Origin: Aeromicrobium piscarium | Lineage (GTDB): Bacteria; Actinomycetota; Actinomycetes; Propionibacteriales; Nocardioidaceae | Length of the DNA: 64,000 bases | Assembly: GCF_007421815.1 (NCBI RefSeq) | Contig: NZ_VLNT01000010.1 | Span: 1-64,000 of the forward strand | Direction of reading: 5' to 3' | Part shown: one piece after another, positions 6,879 to 15,017 of the stretch | How positions within the stretch are numbered: the stretch's first letter is position 1 | Layout of the letters: the number at the start of each line of letters is the position of its first letter | Notes under the pieces: model-generated | Told to the model about the DNA's origin: nothing | What the model saw: only the letters and a program-made list of their open reading frames with translations | Databases searched by the model: none | Translations under genes and position numbers: made by a program

Positions 6879-8432
6879 ATGTCCAGCATCATCACCGCCG
6901 CACAGCTGCGCGAGCTGCTCGACACCGACAGCGAGATCGCGGTGCTCGACCTGCGTACCCCGCAGGAGCGCACCACCGGCCACATCGCCCGCAGCAGCGG
7001 AGTCCCGCTCCACGACCTCGAACAGCGCATCACGCGCCTGGTGCCGCGGAGGCACACCCCGATCGTCCTGGCCTCGACCCGTGTCCTCGACGAGCGCGGC
7101 GCCGCGATCCTCGGCGATCTCGGCTACACCGATGTCCGCCTCCTCCCGAACGGAGTCGACTCCTGGACCGAGGCGGGACAGCGTCTCTACACCGGCACCA
7201 ATGTGCTCAGCAAGACCCTCGGCGAGTGGATCGAGGAGACCTTCGGCACCTCCACCGTCGACCCTCAGACCGTGCAGGACTGGCGCGAGGAGGGACGGGA
7301 TGTCATCGTCCTCGACAGCCGTCCGCACGCCGAGTACGTCCACCACCACATCCCCGGTGCCTATGACACCGGCGGCGGCGCCGAGCTCGCCTACCGCGGC
7401 CTCGACACCGTCCCGGACCCGGACACGACCATCGTCGTCAACTGCGCCGGCCGCACGCGCGGCATCGTCGGCGCGCAGTCGCTCGTCAACACCGGCATCA
7501 CCAACCCCGTCTACTCGCTGCAGAACGGCACTCCCGCCTGGGAATGGGCCGGGTTGGAGATCGTCCGGGGCGAGGAGAAGTCCCTCAACGCACCCGTCCA
7601 CGTCGAGCGCCACCTGCTGCGCTGGGCTGCCGACACCCTCGCTGAGGCCGAGGCCGAGGTCCTCGACTCCAACCAGGTGGACGCCTGGCTTCGCGACACC
7701 GCCCACACGACCTATGTCATCGACATTCGCAGCCCCGAGGAGTACGCCGCCGGCCACCTTCCCGGAAGCCACCACGTCCAGGGCGGACAGCTCATCCAGA
7801 CCAGCGACGAGCACCTCGCCGTGCAGCAGTCGCGCGTCGTGCTCATCGACACCGAGGACCATGTCCGCGGCGCGAGCACCGTCCAGTGGCTGCGCTACCT
7901 CCACCGCGGCCCGCTCGCCGTCCACACCTACACCCCCAGCGGCCTCACGATCGAGTCCTCCGACATCCCCGTGCCCGCTGTCTCCACGATCAGCGGCGTC
8001 GAGCTGGCCGAGCTCGTCGGCACCGCCACGGTCGTCGATCTGCGGTCATCGAACGCGTACCGACGCGCTCACGTACCCGGCTCGATCCACGCCCGGCGCG
8101 AACACCTCGAGAGCATCGCCGACGGCGCCACCCCTCCTCTCATCCTCGTCGGAGACTCGAGCTATCTCCCGCACTTCGCGGCCGCCGAGCTGACAGCGCC
8201 CGCTGCCGTGCTCGACGGCGGCATCGACGCCTACCCCGGGGAGCTCACCGCCGAACGTCCCGTCCATGCCGGCGACATCGTCGACCAGACCGGGCCACCG
8301 CCCTTCGGCCCCGAACGCGATGCCTTCTACCGCGCCTACTTCGAATGGGAGTACAGCCTCGTCCCGAGCTCCGAGGGCGACCCCGACTTCGGCTTCGACC
8401 GCATCGCCACCCGCACGAGGCTCCTGCGATGA
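6879..8432 (+). CDS. Multidomain rhodanese-like sulfurtransferase
   Basis: A 517-residue cytosolic protein made of four rhodanese-homology domains (about 5-105, 125-230, 260-350 and 370-460). Only the second has an active-site cysteine: C189 in NCAGRTRG. The others carry substitutions at the equivalent place (for example LASTR in domain 1 and LIDTED in domain 3) and may be structural or substrate-binding. It is the first gene of a six-gene overlapping operon with an SsuC/SsuB-type transporter, an SfnB/DszC-like oxidase and an NtaA/DszA-like monooxygenase. By context it probably accepts or relays reduced sulfur released from an imported organosulfur compound. Its stop overlaps the next start (ATGA). 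Confidence 0.85.
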   Translation: MSSIITAAQLRELLDTDSEIAVLDLRTPQERTTGHIARSSGVPLHDLEQRITRLVPRRHTPIVLASTRVLDERGAAILGDLGYTDVRLLPNGVDSWTEAGQRLYTGTNVLSKTLGEWIEETFGTSTVDPQTVQDWREEGRDVIVLDSRPHAEYVHHHIPGAYDTGGGAELAYRGLDTVPDPDTTIVVNCAGRTRGIVGAQSLVNTGITNPVYSLQNGTPAWEWAGLEIVRGEEKSLNAPVHVERHLLRWAADTLAEAEAEVLDSNQVDAWLRDTAHTTYVIDIRSPEEYAAGHLPGSHHVQGGQLIQTSDEHLAVQQSRVVLIDTEDHVRGASTVQWLRYLHRGPLAVHTYTPSGLTIESSDIPVPAVSTISGVELAELVGTATVVDLRSSNAYRRAHVPGSIHARREHLESIADGATPPLILVGDSSYLPHFAAAELTAPAAVLDGGIDAYPGELTAERPVHAGDIVDQTGPPPFGPERDAFYRAYFEWEYSLVPSSEGDPDFGFDRIATRTRLLR

Positions 8433-9289
8433 GTACCACCATCGCACCCGCACGCGACGACCTCGCCACCATCACGCGGCGCTACGCCTCCACCGACGAC
8501 ACCGCTCGGACCACGCGTACCCCCAGCCGGTGGCGCCAGCTGGCCCTGCGTGCCGCCGCGCCCCTCCTCGTCCTCGTCCTCTGGCAGATCGGCAGCTCCC
8601 GTGGTTGGATCTCGCCGGTCATCCTCCCGAGCCCCGCGACGATCCTCGCCGCCTACCGGGAGCTGTGGTCGACGGGGGACCTGCAGGCCGCACTCCCGAT
8701 CTCGCTTCAGCGAGCCGGCCTCGGACTGCTCGTCGGAGGCCTCGCCGGACTCGTCCTCGGGGTGATCGCCGGCCTGTCGGTCACCGCCGAACGCATCTAC
8801 GACGCGCCCCTGCAGATGATCCGCACCATCCCGTTCATCGCGCTCGTGCCGCTGTTCGTCGTCTGGTTCGGCATCGGCGAGGACTCGAAGGTCGCCCTCA
8901 TCATCGGCGCGTCGATCTTCCCGGTCTACCTGAACACCTACCACGGGATCCGGGGCATCGACCGCAAACTCCTCGAGGTCGCCCGCAGCTTCGAGATGTC
9001 GCGCTGGCAGACCGTCCGGCTCATCGTGGTGCCCCAGTCGCTGCCCAGCATCCTCGTGGGCTGGCGCTACGCCGCCGGCGCAGCGCTCCTGGCCCTCGTC
9101 GCCGCCGAGCAGATCAACTCCCGCGCCGGCATCGGCTACATCCTCAACACGGCCAACCAGTTCCAGCGCACCGACATCATCCTCGCCGGAATCCTCGTCT
9201 ACGCCGCACTCGGCCTCCTCGTCGACGCCGTCATGCGGGGCATCGAACACCTGCTCTTGCCCTGGAGGGCCACCCACGATGGCAGCTGA
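8429..9289 (+). CDS. ABC transporter permease, SsuC/TauC-like
   Basis: A 286-residue inner-membrane permease with about six hydrophobic segments after a 45-residue cytosolic N-terminus. The EAA-loop region (LLEVARSFEMSRWQTVRL followed by VVPQSLPSILVG) is typical of the nitrate/sulfonate/taurine permease family. It forms the channel for the ATPase encoded at 9279 and the binding protein at 10048. The ATG overlaps the rhodanese stop by four bases, and its 3' end overlaps the ATPase gene by 11 bases, indicating translational coupling. Alkanesulfonates or related sulfur compounds are the likely substrate class from the downstream monooxygenases. Confidence 0.85.
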   Translation: MSTTIAPARDDLATITRRYASTDDTARTTRTPSRWRQLALRAAAPLLVLVLWQIGSSRGWISPVILPSPATILAAYRELWSTGDLQAALPISLQRAGLGLLVGGLAGLVLGVIAGLSVTAERIYDAPLQMIRTIPFIALVPLFVVWFGIGEDSKVALIIGASIFPVYLNTYHGIRGIDRKLLEVARSFEMSRWQTVRLIVVPQSLPSILVGWRYAAGAALLALVAAEQINSRAGIGYILNTANQFQRTDIILAGILVYAALGLLVDAVMRGIEHLLLPWRATHDGS

Positions 9290-10028
9290 CCTGATCACCC
9301 CTCCAGCGCCCCAGGTCGTCGCTCTGCGCGGACTCTCCAAGAGCTACGGCGACCAGGTCATCCTCGATGCGATCGACCTGACCGTCGAACGAGGCGAGTT
9401 CGTCGCGCTCCTCGGACCGTCGGGCACCGGCAAGACCACGCTGCTGCGCATCCTCGGCCGCCTCGAGGACGCCACCTCCGGCGAGGCGACCATCGCGCAG
9501 CGCACCTCCGTCGTGTTCCAGGAGCCGCGCCTCATCCAAGCGCAGAAGGTCTGGCGCAATGTCGTCCTCACCGACGGCCGCGGCACAGCCAGCAAGGCCC
9601 GCGCGGTCGCCGCCCTCGACGAGGTCGGCCTCGCGCCGAAGGCCGACGCCTGGCCCAAAGTCCTGTCCGGCGGGGAGGCACAGCGCGTCGGACTCGCCCG
9701 CGCGCTCTACCGTTCGCCCGACCTCCTGCTCCTCGACGAACCCTTCGGGGCTCTGGATGCCTTCACCCGGCGCACGGCACACGACCTCGTCCTGCGGCTC
9801 TGGAACGACCACCGGCCGGGAGTCCTCCTCGTCACCCACGACGTCGAGGAGTCCATCCTGCTGGCCGACCGTGTGCTGATCCTGGGCGACGGCCACGTCC
9901 AGGCCGATATCCCCGTCGAGCTGGAACGTCCCCGCGACACCACCTCCGCGGCATTCAACGCCACTAAACGACTCGTGCTCCACCACCTCGGACACGTCTC
10001 GGCCCGCCCTCACACCACCAGCCCCTGA
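9279..10028 (+). CDS. ABC transporter ATP-binding protein, SsuB/TauB-like
   Basis: A 249-residue ATPase with Walker A GPSGTGKT (46-53), Q-loop region VVFQEPRL, signature LSGGEAQ (129-135), Walker B LLLLDEP (149-155) and switch histidine in LLVTHDVEE. The sequence fits the sulfonate/nitrate/taurine importer ATPases. It couples ATP hydrolysis to transport through the upstream permease. It overlaps that gene by 11 bases and is followed after 19 bases by the substrate-binding lipoprotein gene, completing an SsuABC-like importer. Confidence 0.88.
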   Translation: MAADLITPPAPQVVALRGLSKSYGDQVILDAIDLTVERGEFVALLGPSGTGKTTLLRILGRLEDATSGEATIAQRTSVVFQEPRLIQAQKVWRNVVLTDGRGTASKARAVAALDEVGLAPKADAWPKVLSGGEAQRVGLARALYRSPDLLLLDEPFGALDAFTRRTAHDLVLRLWNDHRPGVLLVTHDVEESILLADRVLILGDGHVQADIPVELERPRDTTSAAFNATKRLVLHHLGHVSARPHTTSP

Positions 10029-10047
10029 CCCCCCGACCGGAAGAACC

Positions 10048-10944
10048 ATGAAGAAGACCCTCCTCGCCCTGACCGCTGCCCTCCTGACCCTCGCGACCGC
10101 CGCTTGCGCCTCCGGCGAGGGCGATGACGAGCGCACCACCCTGGTGATCTCCTATCAGGACTCCGCCTTCCCCGCGCTGATCGAAGCCTCCGGTCTCCTC
10201 GACGGCGCCGACTTCGACATCGAGTGGGCGAATCTCTCCGGACCGGCCAGCAACCTGCAGGCCCTCTACTCCGGAGCCATCGACCTCGGCCACATGGGCG
10301 ACACCTCGCTCACCATCGAACAGGCCAATTCCGACACCGAATGGACCGAGGAGAACGCTCCCCTGCGGATCGTCGCCGGCTGGCGCAGCGCCCGCGACGA
10401 CGAGCACTCGCCCCTCGTGACCGCGGTGCGCACCTCATCGGGGATCGACGACATCGCCGAGGCCCGCGGACACGCCTGGGCGTACAACTTCGGCGGCTAC
10501 AACCACGCGCAGTACCTCATCTCGCTCGTCCAGGCTGGACTGAGCGAGGACGACATCGAACCCACCCAGTTCGCCGACGGCGCCTCCTCCGCCGCCGCCT
10601 TCAACAACGGAGAGGTCGACGTGTACTCCGGAGCCCAGGGCGCCATCCTCAGCTCGCTGAACTCCGGCGACGCCAGGATCCTCCTGCGCGACAGCGACAC
10701 GGACATCCCGGCGCTCAATGTCTGGACCGCCCGCAGCGATGTCCTCGACGACCCCGCCAAGGACGCCGCCCTCCAGGACTTCTTCGAGCGGCTCTCCGGC
10801 TACTTCGACTGGCATGCCGAGCATCCCGACGAGGTCAAGGAGATCCTCAAGAGCTCGCTCAAGCTCGATGACGAGCGCACCGAGTTCGAGTACATCGTGC
10901 GCGGGGGAGCCTTCCAGACCTTCCACGACGACCTCCTCGCGTAG
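10048..10944 (+). CDS. ABC substrate-binding lipoprotein, SsuA-like, truncated by an in-frame stop
   Basis: Encodes a 298-residue precursor. A lipoprotein signal ends in LATAAC (C20), followed by a sulfonate/nitrate-type periplasmic binding fold (SGPASNLQALYSGAIDLGHM, then FNNGEVDVYSGAQG). The frame is stopped by TAG at 10942-10944, yet it continues in register without another stop to TGA at 11071-11073. The extra 42 codons include EQAVAQSLYDGGAIERLPEV, a normal C-terminal lobe for this family. The full protein would be about 341 residues; one base change (for example GAG to TAG) explains the break. The truncated product may fold poorly. Suppression or a sequencing error cannot be excluded. 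Confidence 0.8.
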   Translation: MKKTLLALTAALLTLATAACASGEGDDERTTLVISYQDSAFPALIEASGLLDGADFDIEWANLSGPASNLQALYSGAIDLGHMGDTSLTIEQANSDTEWTEENAPLRIVAGWRSARDDEHSPLVTAVRTSSGIDDIAEARGHAWAYNFGGYNHAQYLISLVQAGLSEDDIEPTQFADGASSAAAFNNGEVDVYSGAQGAILSSLNSGDARILLRDSDTDIPALNVWTARSDVLDDPAKDAALQDFFERLSGYFDWHAEHPDEVKEILKSSLKLDDERTEFEYIVRGGAFQTFHDDLLA

Positions 10945-11073
10945 GAGCAGGCCGTCGCCCAGAGCCTCTACGACGGCGGCGCCATCGAGCGCCTTCCCGA
11001 GGTCAGCATCTCCTTCGACGGCCGGTACAACGAGGCGCAGGGTGCCGTCGAGAGCGCCGCAGAGGGACGCTGA
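10945..11073 (+). pseudogene. Severed C-terminal coding part of the binding protein
   Basis: These 42 codons plus stop continue in frame with the upstream open frame and keep coding character, with no second stop or frameshift. Their TGA overlaps the ATG of the next gene (TGATG), the coupling expected if the full-length gene was the ancestral form. The retained frame suggests the TAG is recent. Confidence 0.7.
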
Positions 11074-12296
11074 TGACGGCCACCCTCACGACATCCTCGG
11101 ACTTCCTGGGACGACTCGATGCGATCGTGGACGATCTCCGGGAGACCGCCGGCCATCGCGATCGGCACCGGCAGTACGCACGTGAGGAGATCGACCGCCT
11201 CCGCGAGATCGGGTTCTGGCGCCTGACGGTCCCCGTCGAGCACGGCGGGCACGGCCTCGACGCCACGACCCTCGTCGAGGCCGTGCTGCGCCTCGCCGCC
11301 GCCGACGCCAGCCTCGGCCAGATCCCGCAGAACCACTTCATGACCGTCGAGCGCCTCCGCCTGAGCGCCCCCCGCGCTCAGCGCGAGCACTGGCTCGACG
11401 TCCTCGGACGCGGCGCGCTGTTCGGCAACGCCGCCGCCGAGCCCGGGGAACGACCGCCCGGCGCCTCCGCCACCTCGGTGACGCCGGCCGCCGCTGGTTG
11501 GTCACTCACTGGCAGCAAGGTCTACAGCACCGGCGCCCTGCTCGCGGACTACGTCGCCGTACAGGCACGCGATCTCGACGATGTCGTCATCACCGTGCTG
11601 GTGCCGGCATCGGCCGACGGCGTCACCATCGACGACGACTGGGACGCCCTCGGCCAGCGCACGACCGCCTCCGGACGCTCGTACTACCGCCAGGTTCCGA
11701 TCGCCGAACACGATGTCATCGTCCACACCGCCGACCCGGTCGCCACCTACCGCATCAGCGCCCTCGGCCAGCTGCTGCACGCCGCCATCGACGCCGGGAT
11801 CGCCAGCGGCGCGCTCGACGAGAGCATCGACCTCGCCCGTCGCGTCCACGCCGGCCGGGGAAGCGGCGCCGCCACCTTCACCGAGGACACCCTCGGACTC
11901 GACCTCGTCGGCGAACTGCATCTCGCGACGCTCACCGCACGGCGCCTCGTCGAATCGGCCGCCGCCCAGGTGAGCGCGCTCGACGACACGTCCACGCTGT
12001 CCGAGACCGCCGCCGCCTTCCACGAGGTCGTCGCCGCGAAGGTGGCGAGCACCCGCGCCGCACTACGCGTGACCAACGGACTCTTCGAGGTCGGTGGATC
12101 GAGCTCCACCCGCCCCGACCTCGGACTGGACCGCTACTGGCGCGACGCCCGCACGCACACCCTGCACGACGCGGTGTGCTGGAAGCCGTACACGCTCGGG
12201 CGGTGGGTCGTCACCGGCGACCTGGCCGACCCGTGGAGCATCGCCCACCCCTTCGCCCCGACGCCCACAGCGCACGAAACGAGTCCCCTCCCATGA
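11073..12296 (+). CDS. Acyl-CoA dehydrogenase-fold monooxygenase, SfnB/DszC-like
   Basis: A 407-residue soluble flavoprotein with the acyl-CoA dehydrogenase fold: N-terminal helical domain (ARE.IDRLREIGFWRLTVP), middle beta domain (LTGSKVYSTGALLADY) and C-terminal helical domain (VTNGLFEVGGSSSTRPDLGLDRYWRDARTHTL region). The substrate-dependent features resemble SfnB and DszC, flavin-dependent oxygenases or desulfurisation enzymes, rather than true acyl-CoA dehydrogenases. It needs reduced flavin from a reductase not encoded here. It is coupled to the binding-protein gene (TGATG) and to the downstream monooxygenase (ATGA). The role in oxidising an organosulfur compound is inferred from operon context. 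Confidence 0.82.
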   Translation: MTATLTTSSDFLGRLDAIVDDLRETAGHRDRHRQYAREEIDRLREIGFWRLTVPVEHGGHGLDATTLVEAVLRLAAADASLGQIPQNHFMTVERLRLSAPRAQREHWLDVLGRGALFGNAAAEPGERPPGASATSVTPAAAGWSLTGSKVYSTGALLADYVAVQARDLDDVVITVLVPASADGVTIDDDWDALGQRTTASGRSYYRQVPIAEHDVIVHTADPVATYRISALGQLLHAAIDAGIASGALDESIDLARRVHAGRGSGAATFTEDTLGLDLVGELHLATLTARRLVESAAAQVSALDDTSTLSETAAAFHEVVAAKVASTRAALRVTNGLFEVGGSSSTRPDLGLDRYWRDARTHTLHDAVCWKPYTLGRWVVTGDLADPWSIAHPFAPTPTAHETSPLP

Positions 12297-13633
12297 GTGA
12301 CACGCCCCCTCGTCAGCTCCACCTCAATGTCAACGTCAACAACTCCGGGCGCCACCCGGCCGCCTGGCGGGTGCAACCCGATCCCCTCGGGTTCCTCGAC
12401 CTCGGGTACTACGAGACCATCGGCCGGCTGGCCGAACGCGGCAAGCTGGACGCCGTCTTCTTCTCCGACGGCTTCGACTACGGACAGCCCTCCGTGTCGC
12501 GCCCCTGGCAGTCGCTCGACCCGCTCGTGCCACTGACCGCCATCGCCCGTGTCACCGAGCATGTGGGCCTCGTCGCCACCCAGTCGTCAAGCTTCGAGCA
12601 CGCCTTCAACATCGCGCGAGCCACCGCCTCGCTGGACTTCATCTCCGGGGGCCGGGCCGCCTGGAATGTCGTCGCCACCCGCAATACCGCCGCGGCAGGG
12701 TTGTTCGGACTCGATGAACTGCCCACCCACGACGATCGCTATGAACGCGCGGAGGAGACGGTACGAGCCGTGATCGGGCTCTGGGAGTCGTGGGAGGCCG
12801 ACGCCCTCATCGCCGATCAGAGCACCGGCGAGTTCGCCGACCCCACACGTATCCATCCCATCGAGTTCAGCGGGCGCCACGTACGGGTCCGCGGCGCCCT
12901 CAACGTCCCCCGCTCTCCGCAGGGACGCCCCGTCCTGCTCCAGGCCGGCGGGTCACCGCAGGGCACCGCCCTGGCCAGCCGCTACGCCGAGGCCGTCTTC
13001 TCCGTCAGCCACACCATCGAGGGCGGACGAGAGTTCTACGCCGATGTCAAGGCGCAGGCGGTCGCGTGGGGCCGTCGTCCCGAGGACATCGTCATCCTCC
13101 CGGGGCTCTTTCCCGTCCTCGGCGGCACCGAGCGCGAGGCCCGCGAACGAAAGCGCTGGCTGGACGAGACCTCGGGCCTCGACAACGAACTCGCCGCTCT
13201 CGCCGGCACCCTGGGCCTCCAGGTCGAAGACCTCCCCCTCGACGAGACCCTCCCCTGGGATCTCCTCGAGAAGGCCTCGGCACCGAGCCAGGGCTTCGCC
13301 CAGGCCATCCTCGATCTCGCCCACCAAGAACGGCTCACCGTTCGCGAACTGCTCGACAAGAACCCCAACGGCCATCGCAGCTTCGTCGGCACACCCGAGC
13401 AGGTCGCCGACACCATCGAGCTGTGGTTCCGGGAGCGCGCCGCCGATGGTTTCAACCTCAACGTCGACTACTTCCCTGACGGGCTCGAGAGCATCGTCGA
13501 CCATCTCGTCCCCGAGCTGCAGCGGCGCGGCATCTTCCGCACGGACTACACGGCATCGACCCTGCGCGGGAATCTCGGCCTTCCCGTGCCCCGGCCACTC
13601 GCCGACGCGACGGCAAGCCCCGCCGGGTCCTAG
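12293..13633 (+). CDS. LLM-class flavin-dependent monooxygenase, NtaA/SnaA/DszA family
   Basis: A 446-residue enzyme of the bacterial luciferase-like TIM-barrel family. LNVNVNNSGRHPAAWR at the N-terminus, DAVFFSDGF, then TQSSSFEHAFNIARATASLD and SGGRAAWNVVAT match the NtaA/SnaA/DszA clade. Members use FMNH2 and oxygen to break C-N or C-S bonds, including dibenzothiophene sulfone and dimethylsulfone-type substrates. It overlaps the SfnB-like gene by four bases and is the last gene of the operon. Together with that gene it probably releases sulfite from an imported sulfur source. No dedicated flavin reductase is present in the window. Confidence 0.87.
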   Translation: MSDTPPRQLHLNVNVNNSGRHPAAWRVQPDPLGFLDLGYYETIGRLAERGKLDAVFFSDGFDYGQPSVSRPWQSLDPLVPLTAIARVTEHVGLVATQSSSFEHAFNIARATASLDFISGGRAAWNVVATRNTAAAGLFGLDELPTHDDRYERAEETVRAVIGLWESWEADALIADQSTGEFADPTRIHPIEFSGRHVRVRGALNVPRSPQGRPVLLQAGGSPQGTALASRYAEAVFSVSHTIEGGREFYADVKAQAVAWGRRPEDIVILPGLFPVLGGTEREARERKRWLDETSGLDNELAALAGTLGLQVEDLPLDETLPWDLLEKASAPSQGFAQAILDLAHQERLTVRELLDKNPNGHRSFVGTPEQVADTIELWFRERAADGFNLNVDYFPDGLESIVDHLVPELQRRGIFRTDYTASTLRGNLGLPVPRPLADATASPAGS

Positions 13634-13731
13634 CTTCTACCGTCGTCGAGCACCCTCCTGTCAGTGCCTACCGGTGCAGCCGGCACAAAGATGATGAGAT
13701 AGGAGCATCACAAGCGGACGATGGGGCGTAG

Positions 13732-14985
13732 ATGAGCGACGAATCGGTGGGATCTACCCGCCTCCGGGACTGGCGGCTCTGGGTAATCATCGGTGCAGTC
13801 GTCGCGTTACTCGCCGCCATCGCCGTCGTCGCAGCCTTGAGCGGAGACGATGGCTCCGACAGCGCCGACGGCGACAGCGACGGCCGCCGGGTCACAGACG
13901 TGAAGTACACCGATGCCGACTGGCCGGCCACCGGCAGCCTCGTCGACGATGCCGACTTCATCGAGGACGCCGCGGCCCAGCTGGACACCGACACCACTCC
14001 GATCCTGCTCTGGGCCGGCACAGGAACCATGGGGACGCTCGACATCAGTGAGTACGCCGCCTTCGCCGTCCCCGTGAACTCCCTGGACACGTCCCATCGG
14101 CTGGCTCGGCTCTACGTCGTCGGCATCGGCGACGACATCGACTCCCCCTACATCAAGTCCGGCCTCGCGCCCCTCGACAATCTCGTCATCGCGCTCCCCC
14201 TGGACGAGGCCGAGGGGAACGACCACTCCGGCGTCTGGCTGGCGCGCGAGGATGTCGTCTCCGCCGCACCGCTCGACAGCGAGAGCGATGAGGAGCTGAC
14301 GATCGATGACCGATTCATCGGCGGAGGGGGCGGCCGTGGGCTCGAACTGAAGACCGATTCCGGCGTGTTCTACACCGATCCCAAGCTCGACTCGCCACTC
14401 CCCGCCGACCCCTGGGACCGCGAGGTCGTGATCGATTTCTTCGGCAAGCTCGAGTTCGACGGCCCGTGGGTCACAGCGATCGGCGAACCCTCCGAGGTCG
14501 AGTTCGCGGAGGGGACCGGCATCGTCGCACCGATCGCCGAACAGAACCTCAGCGATCTCGCTGAGGAGGAGGACGGCGCGATCCGCTGGTCGGCATTCAT
14601 CCAGCTCCCCGCCGCCATGGTCGACACAGCCACCTCCCCCACCATCCGTGCACCTGCGGCAGCCGACACCCAGCACCCCGACGCCCTCGCCACCGGCTAC
14701 CCGTACGCGGTCGCGCTGACCGACCGACGCATCGGCGAACCCGCGCTCGTCATCACTCCCGGCATCACCACTCGGAATCCCCGCGACTCCGGACGAGGCC
14801 TCGGCACCCTGTCACCCCTGGTAGCCAGCGCCCGCACCGAGCCCGAACTGCCTGTCATCGCTGCTCCCAGCGAGGGGAAGCCCGCCCAGATCCTCGGTTT
14901 CGACGCCTCCCCTGTCGTGGTGATCTGGTACGACGAAGGAGGCGCGCCGCTCTGGTCCACCGTCGTCAGAGCCCCGGAGGAGTGA
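13732..14985 (+). CDS. Membrane-anchored extracytoplasmic protein, first of a paralogous pair
   Basis: A 417-residue protein of unknown function. A short cytosolic head ending RLRDWRLW leads to one membrane helix (about 17-38) and then an acidic extracytoplasmic domain of about 375 residues with no domain I recognise. It shares its layout and many motifs with the next gene: RDWRLW before the helix, IEDAA...LD...TP.LLWAG, PLDEA, VEF.EGTG, AMVD.ATSPT.R.P, GYPYAV..TD and a WST.V end. Neither conserved cysteine pairs nor an obvious catalytic motif stands out. The second gene starts 33 bases downstream, so they form an operon, probably from a tandem duplication. Confidence 0.7.
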   Translation: MSDESVGSTRLRDWRLWVIIGAVVALLAAIAVVAALSGDDGSDSADGDSDGRRVTDVKYTDADWPATGSLVDDADFIEDAAAQLDTDTTPILLWAGTGTMGTLDISEYAAFAVPVNSLDTSHRLARLYVVGIGDDIDSPYIKSGLAPLDNLVIALPLDEAEGNDHSGVWLAREDVVSAAPLDSESDEELTIDDRFIGGGGGRGLELKTDSGVFYTDPKLDSPLPADPWDREVVIDFFGKLEFDGPWVTAIGEPSEVEFAEGTGIVAPIAEQNLSDLAEEEDGAIRWSAFIQLPAAMVDTATSPTIRAPAAADTQHPDALATGYPYAVALTDRRIGEPALVITPGITTRNPRDSGRGLGTLSPLVASARTEPELPVIAAPSEGKPAQILGFDASPVVVIWYDEGGAPLWSTVVRAPEE

Positions 14986-15017
14986 CCCGCGATGACGGCC
15001 TCAGAAGAAGGGAACGC

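Noticed and set aside
7886..9289. A longer 467-residue version of the permease
   Set aside because: The upstream part is an Arg-rich shadow of the rhodanese gene; the ATGA start at 8429 begins the family sequence.
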